64,000 bases of DNA from Puccinia triticina (GCF_026914185.1 NC_070564.1:2480001-2544000), one strand, 5' to 3'; positions 35,195-46,059 are shown, numbered from the stretch's first letter. The notes: generated from the letters alone by a model not told the origin. Made by a program: numbers and translations.

Positions 35195-35500
35195 GTGCCA
35201 CTTGAAAGGAGCATCATCACATTGACTGTGAATTTCAGGTTATCAATGAACTTCTCTACCAAGAGAAAGTGTGACTGGATTGGATTTTGATCAATAGACA
35301 GCTTGCTAATATCTTCACAAAGGCGCTGGGTTGGAAGAAAGTTGTTGAGTTTGCCACTCAGATGGGTTTGAGGAACCCTATGGCAAGTACAGGGGGGACA
35401 GCATGCGCTGGCGGCAATGACCATGTATCCACTGCATCTGTCCGTCTCTCTCCAACACCCCAAATCCAAGCTGGTGACTGCTTTAATGGAGGTTAACCAT
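35195..35500 (+). pseudogene. Copia pol remnant, part 3 (RNase H end)
   Basis: Reads IDCEFQVINELLYQEKV, then NRQLANIFTKALGWKKVVEF and ATQMGLRNP, the Copia pol C-terminus. A TGA follows the junction with the hAT element near 35204, and another interrupts after YQEKV. Confidence 0.75.
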
Positions 35501-35693
35501 CTTTGCTTTATTTTGTTTGTTCTGGTGATGGTGTTTCCTTAGGTCTCCTGGATCCAATACTTTCCTTTTTTCATTGTGTTTTATTTATTTCTGCAAATCT
35601 CTTTTTTCCATGTTTCTTAAGCCATCTTTTGGAAATGTTGTTGTTTTTCAAGTTTTCTTTTTTTCTCTTTCTTTTATTTTTTGGTGTTGTTGA

Positions 35694-36138
35694 GGGGGGG
35701 GGGGGGGGGGGGGAGTGTTATGGTGCCTACTTTTTACATATTTTCTTACCAACAGAATTACATGATCATCATGTATATATTACTTGGCAATCTTATTCTT
35801 CCCCAGGGGGAGTTTTTTACATTCCATCTCTGTGTATCCTTGCTCTTGATCAGGATGAACTGGTCTTATCTTTCCCCGCTTTTGTTTTATCTGAATCTAT
35901 GTACAAGATAGACATGGTTTTCTGTGGATTATGTAAAAGGTGGTGGTTGGGGGCGGCTGCTTACGTGATGCGTGGGGGATATCCCAACAGGAGAAGGAAC
36001 TCCTGCTGGCGGGATGGCGTGATAAGACCCGCAGATGGGCACACACCCACCATATCATGCCAACACGCCCCAGCAGGACCACCCCCCAGAAAACCCATCC
36101 CAGACCACATCCGACATCCCACAGAACGCCAACGAACG
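35694..36138. repeat. Copia polypurine tract (G20) and presumed start of the 3' LTR
   Basis: A run of 20 G (35694-35713) plus AG precedes TGTTATGGTGCC at 35716, the usual layout of polypurine tract and LTR start about 215 bp after the pol end. The end of the LTR could not be set because no second copy lies in the window. Confidence 0.5.
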
Positions 36139-37371
36139 ATGCCCAGGACGAGCGCAGAATATAGCAGCACGATCTCCGACCTCACCCGCGCCAAGCTAGC
36201 CGGCGAGCTCATCCTGCCCCTCACCCACCAACGCCGAGGCCCCTGTCTGCGCAAGCTGGTGCACTGGTCCAACCTGCTCTCGGTGCTCACCGTCCCCGCG
36301 TCCATCGAGCGGACAGACGCAGGAGAGGCCGCCCGCCAACCGCCGACCGCCCCGAACGAGCCGGAGGACGATCGCTGGGCGCGGCCGGCCGGCCGGGCGG
36401 ATGTCTCGCGGGAGCAGGCAGAGTGCGACTGGTTCGACCACCTCCTCGAGGAGATCGACGACTCCGACAGCGAGTCCGAGTCCTCCGACGGCCTGCCCGA
36501 CCCCGCCCTGCTCCACAACATCCTCCCCGCGCCTCCGTCTGTCCCGCCGGAATCCTGCAGGGGTCGCAGCAGCCGACGCAAGCGGCTCTGGATGGAGGAA
36601 GAGCTCCCGGAGGATGCCGGCCGCGACGGCCGCCGCCGCCGGCTGCTCGCCCGCCCCGCCCCCGGCCCTCGACGAGCTAGGAGGCCATCCCGCCGCCCCC
36701 GTGCCCGGCGAGACCCTGCCGGCCTCGGCCTCCCCCACTGGGGCTTCCTCTGCATCCGGCCCACCGAGGAGGAGCTCAAGACGACGGCCGAAGACGACGA
36801 GGACAGCCATCTGCCCAGCTTGGTCCCCATCAAGCCCCGCCCCCGCGTCCAGGCCCTCATCCACCACCCCCTCCAACATCCCGCCACCACTGCCCCGTCC
36901 CCCATCGTTACCCTCGACGCCATCGACTTCAGGTCCTACGACTTCATCATCGCCGCCGACGCCCTCCTCGACGGACAAACCGTGCTCGTCAAGTACCTCG
37001 TCGGCGGATACAACGGCCACCCCAGACCCCCATCCTCCTCCTTCCTCCATCCCCACACACACCACCAGCACTCAGCAGGACTGGGCCACGCCTCTCATGA
37101 CCACCCTCTCATCGATGCCCGCCGGGGCTCGGCCGCTCGGAGGACACCAGCACCCAAGCACCCCGACATCCGGGTCACCAAGCTCCACATCGTCCTCAAC
37201 CATCTCTCGCTGCCTTCGCCGGCTGCCCCTCCTGCTGGTCGGCCCAAAGAAGACGTCAACCTCGGCCTCGACGGCCGGCTGTCTCCCGACTATCTCGACC
37301 AGCCCGCCTCCGATCCCCACCAGATCCTCTTGTGGAGGGTCTTCGCCATCGGCAATCCGTGCCCCTTCTGA
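36139..37371 (+). CDS. GC-rich gene for an unknown protein
   Basis: From the ATG at 36139 (MPRTSAEYSS) 410 codons run without stop, and third positions are strongly C or G, unlike all surrounding DNA. It has LTRAKLAGELILPLTHQRRG, CLRKLVHWSNLLSVL, an acidic tract EEIDDSDSESESS at about residue 110, an Arg-rich middle, then LDAIDFRSYDFIIAADALLD and LHIVLNHLSL. No family was recognised. Because of the high GC, frames on both strands are open here, and introns may have been missed in the proline/histidine-rich part near 37040-37140. Base composition suggests a host gene preserved among repeats, or a transferred gene. Confidence 0.5.
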   Translation: MPRTSAEYSSTISDLTRAKLAGELILPLTHQRRGPCLRKLVHWSNLLSVLTVPASIERTDAGEAARQPPTAPNEPEDDRWARPAGRADVSREQAECDWFDHLLEEIDDSDSESESSDGLPDPALLHNILPAPPSVPPESCRGRSSRRKRLWMEEELPEDAGRDGRRRRLLARPAPGPRRARRPSRRPRARRDPAGLGLPHWGFLCIRPTEEELKTTAEDDEDSHLPSLVPIKPRPRVQALIHHPLQHPATTAPSPIVTLDAIDFRSYDFIIAADALLDGQTVLVKYLVGGYNGHPRPPSSSFLHPHTHHQHSAGLGHASHDHPLIDARRGSAARRTPAPKHPDIRVTKLHIVLNHLSLPSPAAPPAGRPKEDVNLGLDGRLSPDYLDQPASDPHQILLWRVFAIGNPCPF

Positions 37372-37995
37372 CCCTCCCATGAACCCCCTCAGCGTTATCG
37401 CTCGCCCGGTCGGGCCATGGACTCAGCGCGCGCTCGGCCTCCGACCGATATCCTCATCCCTCTCGCCCCCCTCCTCTCTATCCAGACCTTACGCCCTCCA
37501 AAACATCAGCCTCTACGAACCCCCAAAACCTTCCCCCACTCGAAGCCCCCCACCGTCCCATCCCAATTATTCGCTCAGTCACTCGGCGCCGTAGTTTCTC
37601 CTGTGCTTTCTACTCTTTTCTTCACATCTTTCCTCTTCTCTTCGCTGTCTGAATCTTCATCTCTCAAGTCGTCGTATCATCGCAGCACTCAAGCAGGTTT
37701 TTAAATCCACACCACCCCTCTTACACTGTACTCCAAGAAATTTTTATACACACAAGTCAGGTAACCATACCATATATATATATATCTACATACTCCGTTT
37801 CCTTCCTGTATCCTCTATCCTTATCTTCTATGTATTAGTTAGACATCCAAGCCAGATGATTCTCTTTTTTTTTCTTTGACGTGGTTATTCTCTTTGGTTG
37901 TATGGTCCATATGTGTTCTGAATGTGAAGTTGAAAATGCTATGTAATTTTACGATAAGCGTCCGTCAAGTCAGGTCAAGTCGTGTTGAACAAGGG
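37372..37995. other. 3' region of the GC-rich gene
   Basis: GC falls off gradually to AT-rich sequence with a (ta)n run near 37775. No gene called. Confidence 0.4.
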
Positions 37996-38004
37996 GGTAA
38001 TTTA

Positions 38005-38854
38005 GCGAACCTGAATGTAGCCTAAACAAAGATCACCAATTTAATTTGGTTGTGGATTTGCAGCAACAGCAAAAAAAAGTGCAACAAAAAAAAGCAACCG
38101 ACATGCCGAGTAGCAGCGAGTAGTCTCCCCGGGAAGCGGGTGCTTTAACTGCTGGAACGGACCAGTCATCAAGGCTCAATGACCGGAACAACTTGGCCAT
38201 CGAGGGGACTTGTGTGTTACCCCTCCCCGTGGCCGGTTGTACCGCTCGGCGCTCATCTACATATGTGTCAGCATGTATCGGCGATCACGCTTGATGGCCG
38301 GGTAGCTGGTCCGTACCGGTCATCAAGGCTGAAGAACTCTTGATGCCGGGTGTGTATAATCTACTTTCTCGTACATCCGGCCATCGAAAGGAGTGCGAAA
38401 TGTCCTTTCAATGGCCGGCGCTTGTACAGGTCATCGAGAGCAACACACTACTCAATAGCCGGCCATCAAGAGGGGGTACACACTCCCATCGATGGCCCGT
38501 CTATTCCGGTCATTGAGGGGAGTGTGAACCTTGTCTTGATCATTGTCAGGTGCACACTCCCTTCGCGACCTGCCATCCGGCCTTCAAGAACAACTCACCA
38601 ACCAAGCCGTCGATGGCCGACCCCGACCGGTCATTGAGAAGGGATCAAACTACTCCCCTCAATGGACATTTTGTTCCGGCCATTCTGGTCCGTTCCAGTA
38701 TGACCAATACCCGCGCCGGTGATTGGTATCGGTCATACTGGATGAGATCCGCCCGCGGCTGGGTGGGAGGATACGTACTTGACCTTTTTTTTGTGTGTAC
38801 ATAAACATGGTGATTCTACCAAAGCAGAATTGCTTAGGCTAGATTCATCTCCCC
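38005..38854. mobile_element. Non-autonomous MULE-type element with internal palindromic repeats
   Basis: Terminal inverted repeats of 23 bp (GCGAACCTGAATGTAGCCTA against GGGGAGATGAATCTAGCCTA, 5' to 3' inward) and an exact 9-bp target duplication GGTAATTTA (37996-38004, 38855-38863) mark a Mutator-like element. The inside (38140-38720) is filled with scattered copies of ccggYcatYRag and its complement. No coding capacity. Confidence 0.8.
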
Positions 38855-39119
38855 GGTAATTTAACTTCCGTTTATTGCGTTTTCCGAACAGCTTGGATCC
38901 GATCCAAACTTTGTGGGTTTGGCCGATCCTGGCAAATCCCCTAACTTAACTAAGTCCCTCTATCAGAGGGGGGACGCCGTCCCGCAGGGACCCTCCGAAT
39001 CCTTTGGAGGTCACTTCGCTCCCCCGAGGAGGGAATTATTGTGTTTTCCAAGAAGCTTGGACGATTTCAGTAATTTTTTGTTTTGTGTTATGGATTTATT
39101 TTCAGCTTCCAGATAGACT

Positions 39120-39931
39120 TTGGGCTTAAATATCCCACAGCCCTCATTTGATTGTAGCGTGTGTAACAGTCCTGAGCTCAGTCGGTCCCTCCGTTTGGAC
39201 AGAGGGCAGCAGCCCAGCTACTTGATGAGGGACTGGGAGGGTAACAAAGCCTCTCCGGTTCCGAATATGAGCTTTGTTTTTCCAAAAGTCTACTCCCTGA
39301 CCATCATCTGGAGAATGATGGCTCAGGGATTAGATTTAGCCTTGGGCCTCATCTGACAACTGTCAAGACTAAGCGTGGAGTGGAGGACTTCCCGTCAACT
39401 TTGAATAAATCTGGAATTCCAGATTTTGCAGGGGAATCTGGAATCTGGAACTCTGGATCCCTTTGGGGAGCTTTGGGGACCAAGATTTCCCTGCAAAATC
39501 TGAAATCTGGCGGCTCAGATCTGGATTTCCAGATCGACGGGAAGTCCTCCAGTAAACATGAAAGATATGGGATCTGCCAGGATCTACCCCAAATAAAATT
39601 TTGTGATTGTGTCCAAGCTTCTTGGAAAAGACAATAGCTAAGTTTAGGCAAATCCCATATCTTTGACCCTATAGTTTTGATTTGACAGGTGCCAGATGCA
39701 GCCCAAGGCTAGATTTAAAGCCAGAGCCATCATCCCCCTGAAGGTGGTCTTGGAGTCAACTCCAGCAAAAACCGAGTCCAGATTCAGAACCACTAGAGCA
39801 GCTTGTTGGCCCCTCCTACCCTCCATCGTGTTGGACAGAAGCTGCCCTCGGCCCAAACGGAGCGGCCAACCAAGCACCGGACCGTTACACAAGCTGCAGG
39901 GGACATGAAGGCTGGGGGATACTTGAGCCAG
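39120..39931. mobile_element. Foldback element with long inverted arms
   Basis: The arm at about 39120-39360 is repeated in inverted orientation at about 39690-39931. Shared blocks include gtgtaacrgtcc, ccgtttgg, gagggcagc, gatgatggct and attTAGCCTTGGGC. The middle is occupied by a smaller MITE. No coding capacity. Confidence 0.65.
39381..39552. mobile_element. Small MITE nested in the foldback element
   Basis: About 170 bp bounded by GGAGGACTTCCCGTC and its reverse complement GACGGGAAGTCCTCC, with internal inverted ccagatttTGCAgg motifs. A diverged relative lies near 29440-29600. Confidence 0.6.
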
Positions 39932-40708
39932 AAGTTGATCTAGATCTTACCCTCCATCCAACTCCCGAGGGGCTTTGTTTAGAGTGTGGTGTTACAAATG
40001 TTATGATTGTTTAATTTTGTAGTGGATCTCTGAGGTGTAAGAACATCAACAACAAGCTAATGGATATTAGCCACAATGTTCAGGGCAACAAAGGGTGCAA
40101 AACAGAATGTAAGTTGCAACTTGCCTTCCGGTATGAAGCATGTAATTTGGAAAATTGGGAGATGAAATGATTTTGGGATGGTGAAGAATGATCATCAACT
40201 GTAGTAGTCGAAGGAATGAGATGGGAAGAGAGAAGATATAAGGTGCATTCAAGGAGTTCTTGGCATTTGGACATTGGTGTCAAATCATATTCATACCGCT
40301 CAAAATCAGCCTCCTGGTTTCGGTATTGATGTTGTGGAACTCCGTCCGTGCGTGGGCCGGCGGCAGTTGTTGGAGGGAAAGAGTGTTTTTGAGATGAGTG
40401 CCCTCCGGGTGGTTTGTTTGGTCGGTTAGAGTGCTGAGGATCAAGGGAGCGATGAGGTTGGGGAATGATTTTACAACCGCGTTGAGTGCGCGTCGGCGGT
40501 TTGTTGTAAGAGGGGAAAAGAGAAGATAAGAAAAGCTTGAGTGGGATCAATAAGATTCAGGATCGGGCGTGGAGTGCGCCAAAAGAGATCCACGATAAAA
40601 TTTTGATGGATTTTCTGACTTCCGATCAGATAGGTTCCATGCCGCCCCTCGTCTGAGTTCGGGGCTGAACTCAGACTCAGGGAGGCGCAGCGCGCTGCGG
40701 ACCAGTCA
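39932..40708. other. Spacer, no gene supported
   Basis: Short minus-strand frames are open but have no recognisable domain. The stretch 40560-40990 holds GC-rich gcgcgc-type repeats. Confidence 0.4.
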
Positions 40709-42148
40709 TCACACCCCGCGCGCGCACAAAGACAAAACAAAACAACACAAAACCACAAGCAGGCCACAAAAGAGAACAAACCAAACCCTCCCCACTGAAC
40801 CCATCCAAAGCGCGCAGTAGAGAAAAGGAAAATAAAACAGAGGATCCATGAAAAAGAAAACAACGACCTGAGAGAACAAGCAGAACGGACAAGGGAAAGG
40901 GTGATCCTGAACACGTCTTGAAGGCGCGACGCGCGCCGCGTCGCGAAGATCTTGAAAGGAACTGAGTCTTGAGTCTTGAAGCTTGAATCCTAGGGCACCT
41001 CGACCAGCCGCGCGCCAGCGCGCAATGCTTTGAACTGAGTCTACATCTGTACCATGCGGCACACCACAATGTCTAAACAGGAAGCCGCAAAAGGACTCAA
41101 GATTTTGAGCAACATGCTGTGGATTTCCATCCAACAAGTTGAGGGACTTGGAATTGATCTTTGCATCTAAGGTAAACAATTGTTTGTTTGCTGCAGTCAT
41201 ATTCACCATTTGTTTCAAAAAGATTCTAGTTAGCTTGGCTATTGGTATAGCCATTCTAGCAACTTGAGCATTACGTCTCCTCGCAGTCATTATCTTCTCT
41301 AGTGCCTTGTTGGATGAAGCCTGTTCGTCGTATTTAAAATAAGCCATTGGATTGGCTAGGCGCGCGAGAGTTTCGAGTGAAGCATTGAGCGCTCCAGCTT
41401 CTAGCCAACGTTCCTGCAGGAAAGCCAAGTCGGATTTTGTGGACCATCGAATTGGCCGATCGAGTGACCAAGAACAGATATCTGCAGTCCTGTTTATTTC
41501 TTCAGACAGTTGTTGATGATTGATTAAGTCTTCTGGATCATTGCGTGAGAGCTTCCAGAGTTGCATAAGTTCCGCAGCGCTTCGGAGCGCTGGAGAAAGT
41601 AGGCCTTCTATGCTTGCTTTGATTCTGCCATTCAAGCGTTGACATCGGAATGCTTTGCATCGTCCGAATCTCCAGTCATCGGTGTAGTCTAGTTCAAACG
41701 GGTCACATATGGAAGTGGCAGCAAACGTTGTTTCCGTCAGGTTGTCATCAATCTTGGGGATGAGTTCTGATATTAAATCAAGGGTTGTGTCAAGCTGAGT
41801 GGCAAGTTGTCGTAGGTCAAGCAAGAATGCGAGAGAAGAGATGTGGTCTTTGAGTGAAGGCAAAAGGCTCGATTCCAGTTTGTCTATCAGTCCGTTCCTT
41901 CTGATCAGCTCATCACATATTGTATTATCAGTTCGACCTCGGTGGAATCCTGCCGGCCGGGAGTCGGAAAACCGGCGACCCAGTTTGTCAAGCTTGTAGC
42001 TGACCGCATCTACGAAGGATTCATGATCAGTTAGTTGCTCGATGTTCAGGTCAGGAATGTTTGGGTGAGCGGACCTATTTTCAAATTGGACTGACTGTGA
42101 GTCGACTAAGAGGGAGGGGAAAGGCTCTGCGACGTCTGAATCCGGCAT
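40709..42148 (-). CDS. Unknown protein, rust lineage-type, tail running into repeat
   Basis: From the ATG at 42148 the frame is open for 479 codons without an intron. The first 360 residues have coding character (LTDHESFVDAVSYKLDKLGR, LIRRNGLIDKLESSLLPSLK, DWRFGRCKAFRCQRLNGRIK, then a helical region with ANPMAYFKYDEQASSNKAL and LESFCGFLFRHCGVP). From about 41030 the frame enters GC-rich repeat sequence and becomes hydrophobic and low-complexity, so the true C-terminus is probably near residue 370 or the gene is truncated by an insertion. No domain was recognised. A PIF-type MITE begins 37 bp before the ATG. Confidence 0.6.
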   Translation of the reverse strand: MPDSDVAEPFPSLLVDSQSVQFENRSAHPNIPDLNIEQLTDHESFVDAVSYKLDKLGRRFSDSRPAGFHRGRTDNTICDELIRRNGLIDKLESSLLPSLKDHISSLAFLLDLRQLATQLDTTLDLISELIPKIDDNLTETTFAATSICDPFELDYTDDWRFGRCKAFRCQRLNGRIKASIEGLLSPALRSAAELMQLWKLSRNDPEDLINHQQLSEEINRTADICSWSLDRPIRWSTKSDLAFLQERWLEAGALNASLETLARLANPMAYFKYDEQASSNKALEKIMTARRRNAQVARMAIPIAKLTRIFLKQMVNMTAANKQLFTLDAKINSKSLNLLDGNPQHVAQNLESFCGFLFRHCGVPHGTDVDSVQSIARWRAAGRGALGFKLQDSRLSSFQDLRDAARVAPSRRVQDHPFPCPFCLFSQVVVFFFMDPLFYFPFLYCALWMGSVGRVWFVLFCGLLVVLCCFVLSLCARGV

Positions 42149-42185
42149 CGTCTATCTTCTTCGAACTCTTTCCTCGGCGAGCTGA

Positions 42186-42993
42186 GGCCCCGTTTGGCGC
42201 CGATATAATTGGTGAAATAATCCGTGACATTTTGATTATTTCACCCAAAATAAAATGTAATTCAACATATTGCTGGCATTTGTCAGTACATTGAAATAAA
42301 CCCAGCCAGCCAACCACCCACCTCTTGATCAACCAAGAAAGCAAATGGACAAACTCGCCCTCCACTCGATGACCACCCACCCGGTCATCGAGTGGCTATA
42401 GCCTATGACCCACCTCAGCCACTCAATGACCCAGTTGGCCATTGAGTGGATTTATTGTAGTCCACCCAATGAACAGGACGGTCATCGAGTGGACTTATAT
42501 CCACTCAATGGCCCGGTCGGTCATTGAGTGGAGTATGTTCCACTTGACAACCGACCGGGTCACTGAGTGGATACCTACTCCACTTGATGACCAACCAGGC
42601 CATCAGAGTATTTATCCACTCAATGACCAACCGGGCTATCAAGTGGATAAGTCCATTCAATGACCCGGTTGGTCATTGAGAAAGTGAAGTGTTGTATCCA
42701 CTTGATGACCAACCGGGCCATCAAGTGGATATATAAGTCCACTCAATGACCAACTGTTGGTCATTGAGTGGATACATCAAGCTAGTGGAGTGTTGTATCC
42801 ACTCAATGAGGTTGGGAGTTGCAAGGGGTGGGTCTGATTTAGCTGCCAATTATATTGGCATGTAGGAACTGTAATTTGTAATCATTTCATATTTTGGATA
42901 TATCGGTTTGCCAAATGCCATCGGCATTTTACCAATATAATCGTGAAATATTTGTGAAACATGTCGCTGATTACATTGGTGCCAAACGGGGCC
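42186..42993. mobile_element. PIF/Harbinger-type MITE with internal palindromic satellite
   Basis: The ends are GGCCCCGTTTGGCGCCGATA and, inverted, GGCCCCGTTTGGCACCAATG, typical of PIF/Harbinger. A TGA triplet is duplicated on both sides (42183-42185, 42994-42996). The inside (42350-42810) is a tandem array of ccactcaatgaccaaccggg and ggtcattgagtgg units in alternating orientation. No coding capacity. Confidence 0.82.
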
Positions 42994-42996
42994 TGA

Positions 42997-43320
42997 GACA
43001 TTGATGGCAAAGAATGCAAGGAAAACTAGGTAAGGCTGTTACCCGGGGTTCGGGACGGGGTCTGAGGGTCATCCCGAACCCCAAACCCGGTGAAACCCGG
43101 TAAAACCCCAAAGCCCCGGGGTTAAGTGAAATTTGGCCTTTGGCATTGCTCACTATGAATCTTAGAGATGTCATGATGAAAGAAAATAACAACTGTAAAA
43201 TCTACTACACAACATATAAAGTTAGGGTGAAATCAAGTCAAGGATTGAGGTCATGACATGTTTAATTGGTAACAAGCAAAAGGAAAATTGAGGGCAAAAA
43301 AAGAGGGGAAATGGGAATCA
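42997..43320. other. Spacer with short GGGTTTCACCGGG-like palindromes
   Basis: A short GC-rich stretch at 43030-43125 holds repeated accccggggtt and gaacccc motifs. The rest is AT-rich. The 3' end of the LINE should lie near here but no poly-A tail was seen. Confidence 0.4.
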
Positions 43321-43499
43321 TCAAGGGGGAAGTTGATCTTGAAATTGACTTGTCTTGCTCAGGAAGTTTGCCAAAGCCACTTCAGCTTTCCAGTTATTGA
43401 GGATTTTGTCTAGTCTCTCCGCCCTGAATCAAACTTTCATGTGTCAGAGTTGTTTTCGAAGAGCTGCCCGTTGATCCTTGAATTTCGAGCAGAAATTCA

Positions 43500-44693
43500 T
43501 CAGATGAAACACCGTGGCGTCTCCTTGGCCCCACAATTTGGGCAAAGAGGATCAAAGGCCCTGCAAATGCGAAAAAGGTGTTTTTTCAGTGCAAAATGAC
43601 CTGAATCCAATTGGTTGACTAGAGCGCTGTAGCCAATAGGTAAGTCAGAGGGTGCCGGCTTTACAATGGATAGGCCCTCCACCATCCTGCGAAGGACCTT
43701 CTTGCAATTGCTTTTGACATCCAAAATCTGCGTTGAGGGGGACTCCAACGCGTCTTTGGCTAGTTGATCTGCCAATTCATTGCCTACAATGTCCCTATGA
43801 CCCAGAAACCATAAAAATGAGACCTTCAAGCTGGCTGGGAGGTCTGCAATGGCTTCATTAATTTGAATAAATAACCATTGCCCTGGCTTCGGAGCGACTG
43901 GATTCTTAGTTCTCAGGATGACACCCTGATTATCAACAAAGATTAGCACCTGCCAATGTTGTGATTCCCTGTACAGCTCCTTGGCCAGTCTGACAGCAGT
44001 TAGAACCCCCACTGCTTTGCTTTCATGATTCAACAGGATCACCTCCTTCCCAAGGGAATATGCGCTGAAAACGTTCAGAGTTGGGCAAATAGCCGCGCCC
44101 GCTCCTCCCGTCTCCGGGTGGAAAGACCCATTGCTGAAAACCAGTAACGCCTCTGGATCTAAAGAGTGTGAGGAAATGAGGGACTTAACCAAGGATAAAA
44201 TGTCTTCCCCTGTCAGCCCTAAGTTGCTGTACTCCAATTCCCTTGATGGTCGGGGATTGAAATCAAAAGAGAGGTGGATCCGCTCCGGACCCATTGCAAT
44301 GGCATCATCCACCAGTTGCGCCAATAGGCCAACTCTGGCCGCATTGGGGAAACAAGAGCCTGAGTCGTCTCTGCTGGACAAAATAAAAGATCGGACTACA
44401 TTACTAGCTTTCACCGTGATTATCTTTCTGTAGAAGAAAGAGAGGCTTGTTTTGATAACTTCACCAAAAAAGGATTGAGCCGCCAATCTTGCCTGGATAA
44501 ATTCGGAAGACATTGACTTGAACACCCCAAGAGTAAAAAATCCTGTCAAACAATCAACCTTGTTGGCCAATGATTCAATTTTCCCCTTGTTAGGCTTAGT
44601 TGCCCAAAGTGCCCCGCCATAGGTAATTCTAGGAACCAAAACACTCTTGATCAGTTTCAATCTTTCCGGATCCCTGGTGCCCCAGCGTGCCAA
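43500..44693 (-). pseudogene. LINE ORF2: RNase H and C-terminal part
   Basis: Begins ITYGGALWAT, then the RNase H domain: LLVFSNGSF (the first catalytic Asp is replaced by Asn, codon at 44130-44132), NHESKAVGVLTAV (Glu), LIFVDNQGV (Asp) and FLGHRDIVGNELADQLAKDA (His and Asp). The end has CPNCGAKETPRC, after which the frame shifts but coding-like sequence goes on to 43321. Confidence 0.8.
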
Positions 44694-46059
44694 AAATCCT
44701 TAGCTGATTGAAAGTCTTGTGAGCCTTTTCTTCCAAGGACCTGAAGTTCTTATTGAATAAAAGCTTCCAATCCAACCATAATCCCAACCATTTGACTTCT
44801 GTCATTGGCTTAAGGGGTTGAGCCCCAAAGGGGAAATCCTCCTCTGGTACCTTGCCTTTGGACAGCCAGAGAAATTGAGCTTTGGCTTGATCAAAGATCG
44901 CCCCATGGGAATCACCCCATTGAAGCAAACGTTGACCTTCCTCAATCAACAATCCTCTGGCCACCTCTGTTGAGCTCGCTGCAACCAAATGGACCACGTC
45001 ATCCACGTAGCCTATTGAAACTGAATCTAGGGTTGTACAGAATTTCTTGATCAGCAACAAGTTGTTGTGCAAGATATGTAGGATCACAGAAAGAGGGGAG
45101 CCTTGGGGGAGTCCAATTTCAATGGGGAACACCGCCGAGGTGAAGTAGTCTAGTCTGACTGTTTTTGACCTGTCCTTCAAAAAATTGGTGATGATCAATA
45201 TCAAATACATTGGGCATTTTAAGCGGAAAAGGTAATCAATGAGCCTGTCAGGGTGTACTGAAGGATACACCGACTTCACATCAAGAAACAATGGAGCCAC
45301 GACCTTCCCTTCTCTCCATTTTGACTTGAACCAGTGTTCAAAGGCAAAGAGCACGTCCTCCGTCCCCGACCCCTTGCGACCCCCAAAGTGGCCGTCAGCA
45401 AGCACCCCGGCCTCTTTGGCCCACGCCGCAAGGCGCCTGGCAAGTATGAGCTCAAACAGTTTGCTCATGGTACTGAGCAGTGCAATGGTGCAGTATGCCC
45501 CCGGTTTGGTGTAGTCCGGTTTACCATGTTTGCGGATAATTGCCGTGACTGCAACCTTCCAGGAAGCCAGGAATTTGCTTCTTATTAGTATGTTATTGTA
45601 TAGTTTGGCCAGGTTGTCTGCTAGTGGAGTGGAAAAATACTTAATAAGTTTGTTGGCAATTCCATCTATCCCTGGGGCTTTCCTCGGATGGACCCTCTGG
45701 ATTGCTGAATCAACTTCCTCTTTTGATATTGGGGGGTAGCTGCCGAATCTACACAATAGGTCCAAATTCACATCCAATGGATCAATTGGTATATCTGTCA
45801 CTGAAGTTCCTTTGAAAAGTAACTCATCCTGTTGTTGTTTGTCATGCATGATTGCGCCGCCCTCACCCTTCAGGGGCAGGACCTCCCCTCCCAACAATTT
45901 TGAAGAAAAGTGGAGAACCCTAAAGAGATCACCCTTGTCTGGGTTCTCCAGGAGCCTTCTCCACTTCTGTTGCTTCAAGGATCTGATCACGAGTGAAAGA
46001 AAATAGTCATTCCACTGTTTATAACATTCACAGGCTTTAGGGGACTTAGCCAATATCAT
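44629..46059 (-). pseudogene. LINE ORF2: reverse transcriptase
   Basis: Reads RKAPGIDGIANKLIKYF, FLASWKVAVTAIIRKHGK, LADGHFGGRKGSGTEDVL, LDVKSVYPSVHP, IGLPQGSPLSVILHIL and the catalytic GYVDDVVHLV, the usual LINE RT blocks in order. It overlaps the RNase H frame by 65 nt in a different frame, which indicates a frameshift near 44650-44690. Confidence 0.88.

Noticed and set aside
35961..37071. Long minus-strand open frames over the GC-rich gene, and a third plus-strand frame (36401-37594)
   Set aside because: They arise from the high GC content. The frame from 36139 has the expected C/G third positions; the others give Ser/Thr/Pro- or Arg/Gly-rich low-complexity proteins.
40080..40550. 156-codon minus-strand frame
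   Set aside because: Pro/Ser/His-rich with no domain; probably chance.
42350..42810. CRISPR-like array of ccactcaatgacc units
   Set aside because: The units alternate in orientation and vary in length within a MITE; the DNA is eukaryotic.
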